A DNA stretch of 14,177 nt, from NCBI GenBank assembly GCA_005223375.1, contig RXOD01005423.1:1-14177 (forward strand), read 5' to 3'. Made by a program: the position numbers and the translations under genes. This document shows positions 8,401-14,177 of this stretch, piece after piece. Every line of letters starts with the position of its first letter. Position 1 is the first letter of the stretch. The notes beneath the pieces were generated by a model, which was not told where the DNA came from, made no database searches, and was given only the letters and a program-made list of their open reading frames with translations. Source of the stretch: Amoebophrya sp. AT5.2. Its lineage: Eukaryota; Sar; Dinophyceae; Syndiniales; Amoebophryaceae.

Positions 8401-11400
8401 ATTCGGCGACGCTGCACCTGCAACCCCTTCTGATCCGAAAAAGGTGGATAGCGAGGAAGACGAACGTGATCGTGAGCCGGGCGACGAAAACGCGTCTGGC
8501 ACGACCATCTCCAACAGCTGTCCTCCGGCGGCCGTCGCGCATGCGTGCGAAACGCTGGCAGCGCTCCTGCAGCAGCAGAACAGCGTCGCGACCCTGAACG
8601 CAATCGCAATCGTCGACCTTGTGCGCAGCGCGGTGGCGGCAGATTGCCACTTCCGCGGACTCACGACGAATGACGTGCTTGCGTTTGTGCACTCTTCGTG
8701 GTCGCCTTCGTCGTTTGTTCCCGCAGCTACGCGCGTCCTGGCCTGCCGTCTTCTGCTGCAACTGTGCCTGAATTCTCATGAGAGCGCCGACCCGGTTCGG
8801 GAATCCACCATCGCGGAACTGTTGTTCCCATTCTCGGATGTTCCGCGATATTTGCTCACACGAGGTGGAGGTGGAGGTGCTGGTGCGCGACGAGATGAAC
8901 TCCAGATGCGAACCGTTTTGCGATGCTTCACGGATTCTGCTGCGGACCTCGGGCGGCGGAAGTATTGGAGCCCGCTGCAGGACGAGGCTGCTCTTGCGTC
9001 GCTCGTCATGTGCAACGTCCTCAACAATGGCACCTACGCGATCCCGATGGTGCTCGCCGCAAGAGAGCTGCTGCGCAGCGAGGACGACTGCTATCGGTTC
9101 TCGGACGTGCTGGTCGACGAAATGTTGAGTTCCTCCAACAGCGATTCGCCACTTCTTGGGGAGCTTTTGGAGGAGCTCGGAATCGTAATCGAGAAGGAGG
9201 CGGAACCCCCAGCTACGGTTGACGTAGCCGAGGGCACCACAGGCAATCAACAACCTCCAAATTCTGAGGAACTACCTTCAAATGACGCGGGTGTGAGCAG
9301 GGTGAAAGAAACACTGCGCGGGCGCCTTGCAGTTTTGCTTGGAGAAGATACTGAACGACCCGCAGGCGACGCCGTTCCCTCGCTCGATGGCCCCGTGGTT
9401 TTCCGCTCTCTGCTCGTACAGCGGGCACTCGCGGAGACGAGAACGAAGTTGCCGCAGGAGGGGATAGGTGTGCAGCCAGGAGATTTTTGCGTCTCGTTCG
9501 TGCAGCCAATCTTGGCCTCTGACTTAGTTGAACGGAGCGAGGCCCTGTTCGAGCCGGTGCGACAGGCGTTTCTCAGCGTGGACACCGATCCGGATTCAGA
9601 ACCAGACGGGGATGGGCGGGAGGATGAAAACGGTGTCGACGATGAGGAGAAAGACAATCAGGGTAAAGGCGGTGATGCGGACGACAACGCTTCTGTCGGC
9701 GAGGGAGATTTCGTCGACGCAGATGAAGGCTCTGCATCTAGGAGCGCTAGCGCTGTGGTGCCGGCTGCATCTGAAACTGCCACAAGCTCCGGTGACGAAC
9801 AAGACGAGCAGAACCAGAGAAACGCAACGTTTCGCTGTTTCTGTCGCGGAACATTCGTCGCAAGAAGTGGGAGTGAAGCTCCTGCGGAAACGGATTCTGC
9901 ACCAGCCAGTCCTGCTGTGTCTGTTCTGGGTGCCACGAGGAACACGGTTCTTACAGCGTTCGCGCTAGACTTGTTCAACCACATGGGGGTGGACATTTGG
10001 GCCACCCCAGTGAACCAGCTTTCCCAGATGCTCGTGCGCAGGGACATTGTGCGAGGCCCACCGTCCTCTCCGGCTTCCACGACGTTCAATTCCGGAAATA
10101 AACAAAGCCAGACGATGCGGGAGATGCGCGCGCGAAAAATGCAGCAACGCGCAGACAAATTGACCGTCGCGGAACTGCTGGATTACGGAGCCGTGGTCGA
10201 GGCCACTGATGCATCACGACCATCTACGGTGGAGGTGGAGAAAAAGAAGAACGGAAAGCGACGGCGGCGGGAGCGGAAGCAGGCTTCCTCATTTTTCTGC
10301 GAGATGAATCGCGAGCCAGGGTCCAGCTTCAAGTACTCGGACGCGGGCTATCTTGCACTCGAGGCGCTGCTCGACGAGTTTTTCCTCGCGATCAAGTTCG
10401 ATCGATCAAGTTCGGAAGAGGACGAACAGAGGACAAAAACTGGACGACGCAGGACGTCGTCCGACACCGAAGCAGAAGCGACACTGAAGGAATGGGAGAC
10501 AGCAGTCCAGAACTGGCTGGAGTTGAGCCTCGAGTACGACAACGAGGTGGATTTCCAAAAAGAACGGCTGACCGCAGCTGATATGGATGACGTGTACGCC
10601 TTCTCCGATGTTGAACAAAAGTCGGTTACGTCCGAAGACGCGGTGGCCTCGACGCGAATGGGTCTCGATAAAGCGATCGCTGCGTGGCTCCGGCGCAAGG
10701 TGCGGTTGGATCACGAGGTGACAGCGGTTCTGGTCGCTCCGTTTCAGCCGGTGGAACAAGTAGAAGACGCACAAACGGCCGAAAGTCGGGACGCGGCCAT
10801 TATCGTGCTGCAGTCGGATAAAGATGATGAAGATGCAGCCAACGCTACGAGCAGTGGGAGGACACTTCGTGCGGTTGGTGCGGTTGCGCACTTGATCGCG
10901 AAGTTGACCACGGCTTTCTGCGTTGAGAGTCCTCGGGGCGCATCTCGCAGTGGGTCGTCACTCGACTGCTTTCCCTTGCACCAAACCGCCCGGGAAATGC
11001 TGAACGCTGAGAATCGCGCGTCGCAACAGGGCGCTCTGCAGCTCTTCGGTGCCCAGGTCGGCTTCGGTCTTTTCTTGGCGAAAATGGGGCAGGACCACCT
11101 AGCCTACCAAATGCTGGGCGCGGCGGGGCATTTCGTGGTGTGCTTCGCCGGACCAGACGCAGGGAGGGGACTGGTGGTCGCACGGGATGCGGGATCGGGT
11201 AGCTCGGCCCTCGACGCTGGATCGCAAGCCCGGTCGCAGGAGTTGGCCGCTGCGCTAACGTTGGATCTGATGCGGATCGAGGGTTGGGTAGAGGCCCAGA
11301 CTTGGGGATCGGCACCACGGTCAGGAGCCGGCGCGCTGAATTGGTCAGACGCACTGCCAACGCAACTCGAGCGGCAGCTGCCCTTTCTGCAGGACGATAC

Positions 11401-14177
11401 AGTGGTCGCGCCCGCGCCTCCAGAGAAAAGAGCCACAACGACGCTAGGCCTCCCCGAGCGGATCGCCGTGAGCGTGCTGAAACAAACGCTGCTCGACCGC
11501 CTTCCGCAACCCAAGCACCACAGCGCAAGCGCAAGAGCAAAGCCCCGCTTCCCGGCTCGGTCCTGGCTCGACCCGCTCGCACCGCTGAATTTCGTGTGTC
11601 TTTCCACCACGCAAGTGGTCAAGACGAGCGACGAGTCGCACGGTCTGGCCACGCACTTGTTCTCTGCCCACATCCCAGAATGCAAGCCGAATGACAGCCA
11701 CCGAGGCAGCTTTCACGTAGACAGCTGGGAAACGAAGCGACACAACCTCGCGCACAACCACTTCGATTTTGTGACGTTCGAAATCGATCCCCGCTTCTTT
11801 AGCCGGAAATGCGCGGACCTGGTGCGACTCGCGTATCACAAAGACTATCCGAAAGTCGTGCGGTACGAAAGGATGCTCGTGGCGGAAAGACACACATGGG
11901 ACGGGGAGTCGCATTCGCACGTTGGCAGAGAACAAGCAGCTGTGCCTGAAAATAGCGAAGCAGGTGCAGCAGAGGAAAAGCGAAAAAGCGCGACCAAGGC
12001 GCTCGATCCTTCCATTGCTCCTTTCGATTTGGTCCATGTAAACACGATCTACCACGAGCACAGCGAGTGTCCCTCCGGCTGTCAGTTGCTCGTTTTGGAC
12101 GCGGAGACGAGCGCCTGGGAGCCCATCCTCTTCCGCCAGGCGGTGCAAACGAGGCCGATCGTGCCCACCAAAGTAGCTTTGCAGGGCCACAGCAGTCAGT
12201 GGTGGTACATCGGTTTGAGCGAGCAGCAGAATTTAACGCGACTCCTTGCATCCGATCTGCGAGCGAACCGAAAAACGCGGTTCGACTTTCGCATCTACCC
12301 CGACGGGTCGGTGACCCGGCTGGGACTGTTCCGCGAGGCGGAGCTGCTCGAGGAGATGCGCGAGGCGGGCGCACCGCATACGTTCTTCTCGCGGCTGATT
12401 CCGCCGGCGATGAAAGACCGGAAGGACGTGTTTCTGGGCCACGTCGATGACCTGGAGGAGGACGCGGAGCTGGAGAACGACGGAGCGCTTGTTCCCGCTG
12501 GGGTCGACGGCATGCAACCTCCGAAGACGAAGGAGCAGAAGCAGGCGGAAGCGGATGCGCTAGCGGCCAAGGAAAAGAAAGAGCAAGCCAACGCCGCGGC
12601 GCAGCGCTGGGTCGCGTTCCTGAAGGATCACTCGATACGGCACTTCTGCGAGCGGTTTCATGTGGTGGCGCCGCGGGCGGAAAATCACGCAAAAGGACAC
12701 GCCGCGAGGGCGCGCGCGCTGCTGGACAGAAACAGCGCCGAAAAGATGTCGAGTGGCGCGCCCTCCGCTGATGTAGTTCGCGCCAACATGCCGAAGATCC
12801 GCGACAACGAACGCGTAAATATCGCGTCGGAGCGGTTCGGGGCGAAGATCCTCTCCGCTTCTGACGAAGCCTACGGTCCCGCCGCGCGCCTGCTGCTCGA
12901 CCAACCGCCGCTTTCGCCCCTCGACAGCTTTCTCACGCAGCGCGGCCGCGCCGGCGCGCACGCGTTCGAACAGGTCTTCGTGAAGCTGGCCCCGAGTCTC
13001 GCGGGCCGGGTCGCGGTCGAGTCCATTTGCCTGGACTTCTCGTTCTTCGTGGAGGAGATCCCGCGCGGTGTGGAACTCTACGGCTGCTACATCGCCGAGG
13101 CGGAGTACGCTAGACGCTACGAGAAGCAGGTGCACGAGGTGAACAATTACGTTATCGAGCAGCTGCGAAAGCCGCGCGCGGAACGGGAGGACCAGCGGGA
13201 AGACGAGGACCTGGAGGCGAGGCTGACCTGCGCCTCCGACCTGTTTGAGGAAGAGTTCTTTTCCCCTGCGGCGATCAAACGTGCGCCGGAGCAGCTGCCG
13301 CGGATACGGGGCTTTGGCGTTGATGGCAGTAGTTTTGCGGCAGACTTCGTTCCCCTGATGCCGCGTCTGTACGCGAAGCCGTACGCGGGAACAACCATCA
13401 CGCTGCCGCTGCAGCAGCACGGCATCCGGCTCTCGCACCTGTGCTTGCGGTTGAATCCCTGCGGGGGGTTGAATCGGCTGCGCGTGAATGCCGTCGTGGG
13501 GGGCGGAACGACGCTGCTGGGAAGAAGCAAAGTACTATCGGGAGGTGGCAACCGCAAGGACGCAGACGACGCGATTGCAGCAGACAAGAACTCCCTGTCG
13601 TCGTCCGGCGCAGAGGGAGGCGGCGCAGGCGCTGGCGACCAGCACCAAGAACCTGAAGACGACGAAGACGAGTCTGCGTCAACACACCCACGCACACTGG
13701 TCGACGGAGCCGAGGATGCGGCCGAGCGTGATGCAGCCGTAGCGACATCAAGTGCCGACGAGGGGGAGCTGGTCGGTGACCGGGCAGACGCCGACGGAAA
13801 ACGAAAGAACACCGCCAGGGGAAGTGCAGCAGAAAAGACACAGCGGGGAGCGACGAGTGTCGGCGTAGAGGACGTAGAGGTAGCAGTTGATGAAGACGAT
13901 GGCGACGGGGACGGAAAGAATGTGGCAGATGACGAGGTGGAGTCACAAGCTGCAGTGAAAATTCAATCCAGAGCGCGAGCGAAGCAAGCGAGGCGTGAAG
14001 TGGAAGAGCTTCGGGCCAATCGACGAGAGCAAAACGAGGCAGCCACAAAGCTTCAGGCACGCCAGCGAGGAAAAATGGCCCGCCGAGATTTGCAAAAGCG
14101 GCAAGAGCAGACCCAGGCTGCGACGAAGCTTCAAGCAATGCAGAGGGGAAAAAGGACGCGCCGCGAGTTGAAAGAAC
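5426..14177 (+). CDS. Giant multidomain protein: ABC1-like, beta-lactamase-like, two allantoicase-like repeats, IQ motifs (3' end outside window)
   Basis: From ATG 5426 the frame stays open to the window edge, at least 2917 residues, with no stop and no intron needed. Residues 1-470 match no family I know. Residues 480-910 resemble an ABC1/UbiB atypical kinase: KFLL at 493-496 where KxGQ is usual, LPEVMRVLCGL from 507, an AAIENVLRQ helix near 779, VPLRIQH (797-803) like the VAVKVQ strand, and a helix near 882-910. Residues 691-728 are a charged insert. Residues about 1490-1930 resemble a serine beta-lactamase fold: TRNT (1504-1507) in the SxxK place, LTVAELL (1579-1585), EPGSSFKYSDAGY (to 1642), GFGLFL (1879-1884). 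Residues 2055-2305 and 2465-2695 are allantoicase repeats; the first keeps WETKR (2101-2105) and IYPDG (2290-2294). An acidic linker leads to IQ motifs starting near 2846, 2876 and 2902. ABC1 plus beta-lactamase in this order is known in plant and algal proteins; adding allantoicase and IQ is not familiar to me. Allantoicase normally splits allantoate to urea and ureidoglycolate; activity here is doubtful. Confidence 0.8.
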   Translation, partial: MLKEAETSDLNVGAPDIDEYEHYFPPSLFRRLSQSSDTADPNFLHQHYRRLSLVDSHRKSEREKSGASSKVKRDGGGGRDDDGVHNHAAKDNFLLVLQKEHAVGEQKKAPRPVSDVFNVFLADVYEELFQDLNSLLHQRREDRSFFDAYVAAAVDARNQPGNLSPTQSVLGSLLDSTDERGRVPLKLCSTLAATGTTCEWTKEQFASEFANSYQVTGAAEGTWGRGYDFTVPSKLHIKFVAIYEDATTNETSCAATRFGNHEHACASEIADAMAAQELGFDTVVVAGENTEDSSHTRNNAQTRKEEAPYSLVADLLRGAEEEHIFSHSVQEQEALFCSEAFVANRSSVQPNTSDKTDGKRRADNQYQPRHFYSLPRLPLPDLTHLLGGNHPIPQHIRVFCERVFAACKDKPYHETLERREGGEPQNDPEICFAVSDIETVAEALYYRKLAQAVCTWWQRREIPAPPASHADHYEKDGTAKHAASKRGLVPRIKFLLVVADARLLLALPEVMRVLCGLGGPGDEDDTRGRNGAAGRGKAGSSLLCGVKLENEAISASACRLFRMDPCFPVAEFFQKNLSTGDGTGSVLSHVCATRQDYAGRLVFTLGSLMKQKGSSCTRAGTESGDAAIQTFTGAMLTDSSSNCLLDVSGRKSESPNGREPSPEDALAANLSDRVVDVTVTAAGLDSEITAALQRQKNENEKKQKSEEQEAVAKAGSRRKAEEEEQEPLTLEDLDPGARKKFVEEAAAKLLKQVQNSAANREKAARRRTVTGKRVAFVSAAIENVLRQLQIGVTGFCVPLRIQHRPRHGDKGGTRTQPAQVRTAKVLAPLVKAFSYAFLKYKAAVMLSEDLWARKKANEAIDEEKLKEANLGERDREQDMEELVEEITAQCVVTAKLVAVQKSEFDRSKGEGDRQDHANSAKPLAELRSDMRSEIEAKIREGFLKAEKEAVQGLLKKSAEQLMEATKAAAPRQSPKATTFGSGSGETLAKALLFGDAAPATPSDPKKVDSEEDERDREPGDENASGTTISNSCPPAAVAHACETLAALLQQQNSVATLNAIAIVDLVRSAVAADCHFRGLTTNDVLAFVHSSWSPSSFVPAATRVLACRLLLQLCLNSHESADPVRESTIAELLFPFSDVPRYLLTRGGGGGAGARRDELQMRTVLRCFTDSAADLGRRKYWSPLQDEAALASLVMCNVLNNGTYAIPMVLAARELLRSEDDCYRFSDVLVDEMLSSSNSDSPLLGELLEELGIVIEKEAEPPATVDVAEGTTGNQQPPNSEELPSNDAGVSRVKETLRGRLAVLLGEDTERPAGDAVPSLDGPVVFRSLLVQRALAETRTKLPQEGIGVQPGDFCVSFVQPILASDLVERSEALFEPVRQAFLSVDTDPDSEPDGDGREDENGVDDEEKDNQGKGGDADDNASVGEGDFVDADEGSASRSASAVVPAASETATSSGDEQDEQNQRNATFRCFCRGTFVARSGSEAPAETDSAPASPAVSVLGATRNTVLTAFALDLFNHMGVDIWATPVNQLSQMLVRRDIVRGPPSSPASTTFNSGNKQSQTMREMRARKMQQRADKLTVAELLDYGAVVEATDASRPSTVEVEKKKNGKRRRRERKQASSFFCEMNREPGSSFKYSDAGYLALEALLDEFFLAIKFDRSSSEEDEQRTKTGRRRTSSDTEAEATLKEWETAVQNWLELSLEYDNEVDFQKERLTAADMDDVYAFSDVEQKSVTSEDAVASTRMGLDKAIAAWLRRKVRLDHEVTAVLVAPFQPVEQVEDAQTAESRDAAIIVLQSDKDDEDAANATSSGRTLRAVGAVAHLIAKLTTAFCVESPRGASRSGSSLDCFPLHQTAREMLNAENRASQQGALQLFGAQVGFGLFLAKMGQDHLAYQMLGAAGHFVVCFAGPDAGRGLVVARDAGSGSSALDAGSQARSQELAAALTLDLMRIEGWVEAQTWGSAPRSGAGALNWSDALPTQLERQLPFLQDDTVVAPAPPEKRATTTLGLPERIAVSVLKQTLLDRLPQPKHHSASARAKPRFPARSWLDPLAPLNFVCLSTTQVVKTSDESHGLATHLFSAHIPECKPNDSHRGSFHVDSWETKRHNLAHNHFDFVTFEIDPRFFSRKCADLVRLAYHKDYPKVVRYERMLVAERHTWDGESHSHVGREQAAVPENSEAGAAEEKRKSATKALDPSIAPFDLVHVNTIYHEHSECPSGCQLLVLDAETSAWEPILFRQAVQTRPIVPTKVALQGHSSQWWYIGLSEQQNLTRLLASDLRANRKTRFDFRIYPDGSVTRLGLFREAELLEEMREAGAPHTFFSRLIPPAMKDRKDVFLGHVDDLEEDAELENDGALVPAGVDGMQPPKTKEQKQAEADALAAKEKKEQANAAAQRWVAFLKDHSIRHFCERFHVVAPRAENHAKGHAARARALLDRNSAEKMSSGAPSADVVRANMPKIRDNERVNIASERFGAKILSASDEAYGPAARLLLDQPPLSPLDSFLTQRGRAGAHAFEQVFVKLAPSLAGRVAVESICLDFSFFVEEIPRGVELYGCYIAEAEYARRYEKQVHEVNNYVIEQLRKPRAEREDQREDEDLEARLTCASDLFEEEFFSPAAIKRAPEQLPRIRGFGVDGSSFAADFVPLMPRLYAKPYAGTTITLPLQQHGIRLSHLCLRLNPCGGLNRLRVNAVVGGGTTLLGRSKVLSGGGNRKDADDAIAADKNSLSSSGAEGGGAGAGDQHQEPEDDEDESASTHPRTLVDGAEDAAERDAAVATSSADEGELVGDRADADGKRKNTARGSAAEKTQRGATSVGVEDVEVAVDEDDGDGDGKNVADDEVESQAAVKIQSRARAKQARREVEELRANRREQNEAATKLQARQRGKMARRDLQKRQEQTQAATKLQAMQRGKRTRRELKE
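9583..9830 (+). other. Acidic low-complexity segment in the giant protein
   Basis: Residues about 1386-1468 are rich in Asp, Glu, Gly and Ser (DTDPDSEPDGDG-like, then EEKDNQGKGGDADD-like). The segment separates the ABC1-like and unassigned helical part from the beta-lactamase-like part and is probably a disordered hinge. A second acidic linker (about nt 13600-13950) separates the allantoicase repeats from the IQ motifs. Confidence 0.65.
11588..13505 (+). other. Tandem allantoicase-like domain pair within the giant protein
   Basis: Repeat 1 (residues 2055-2305) shows the family order: a strand, then TSDESHG, DSWETKRHN, a DFVTFEID strand, a VHVNTIYHEH strand where VDTxxFxGN is usual, and TRFDFRIYPDGSVTRL. 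Repeat 2 (residues 2465-2695) begins IASERFGAKILSASDEAYGPA, has a FVKLAP strand and ICLDFSFF, and ends SHLCLRLNPCGGLNRLRV, the counterpart of the HVRLxIYPDGGxARLRV motif. True allantoicases are about 340 residues with two such repeats. Here both are stretched by inserts, including a charged one at about nt 11880-12000 and a Lys/Glu/Ala-rich linker between the repeats. Repeat 2 has lost the DGWETRR motif. Confidence 0.8.
13952..14177 (+). repeat. Tandem IQ (calmodulin-binding) motifs, continuing past the window
   Basis: Three IQ-like motifs follow the acidic linker: KIQSRARAKQARR, KLQARQRGKMARR and KLQAMQRGKRTRR. The second and third are exactly 78 bases (26 codons) apart; the first is 30 codons before the second. 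Each sits on an AA(V/T)K lead and a charged helix. Such arrays bind calmodulin or EF-hand light chains. The array is cut by the window edge, so more copies are likely. Confidence 0.9.

Noticed and set aside
11799..12692. Long minus-strand open frame (297 codons), with similar ones at 12560-13438, 8399-9253, 10845-11582 and 3254-4114
   Set aside because: They lie antisense to the clear plus-strand coding frames, are rich in Arg/Ser/Pro/Ala as GC-rich complements are, and show no domain. The plus frames carry ordered family motifs.

Overview
The window looks like nuclear DNA of a protist. The reasons are one clear GT-AG intron, very large low-complexity-rich multidomain proteins, an RRM protein with an RS/Lys-rich tail, and tandem IQ motifs. 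All convincing genes lie on the plus strand. Same-strand genes, long exons and IQ repeats of the AATKLQ..QRGK..RR type suggest an alveolate (dinoflagellate, syndinian, perkinsid or chromerid relative). That placement is an inference, with low to moderate confidence. Nothing looks bacterial: there are no operons, ribosome-binding sites, RNA genes, CRISPR arrays or recognisable mobile elements.

Layout. (1) 1-697 is the 3' end of a gene for a Pro/Ala-repeat protein with one C-terminal membrane segment and a short Cys-containing tail. (2) 698-1887 has no gene that I can resolve. It holds coding-like fragments in different frames, which may be exons of an unresolved gene or a decayed one. (3) 1888-4478 is a two-exon gene for an 804-residue protein with the order NADAR-like domain, FHA domain, RRM, Gly/Lys linker, Lys-rich repeats and Ser-rich tail. 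The intron (2909-3084) cuts the FHA domain, and removing it restores the FHA Ser-Arg-x-His core exactly. (4) 4479-5223 is intergenic. (5) From about 5426 (perhaps with a short upstream exon at 5224-5256) to the window edge runs one uninterrupted reading frame of at least 2917 codons. I read it as ABC1/UbiB-kinase-like, then beta-lactamase-like, then two allantoicase-like repeats, an acidic linker, and at least three IQ motifs at the cut end.

Two points stand out. Both large proteins join a metabolic-enzyme fold to signalling modules: phosphopeptide-binding and RNA-binding domains in one, calmodulin-binding motifs in the other. In both, catalytic signatures of the enzyme folds are visibly altered, so they may be pseudoenzymes used as binding scaffolds. 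The domain calls rest on motif recognition by eye. Allantoicase, FHA, RRM and IQ are the firmest, NADAR is good, beta-lactamase is moderate, and ABC1 is the weakest. I see no direct functional link between the neighbouring genes; eukaryotic neighbours need not work together.
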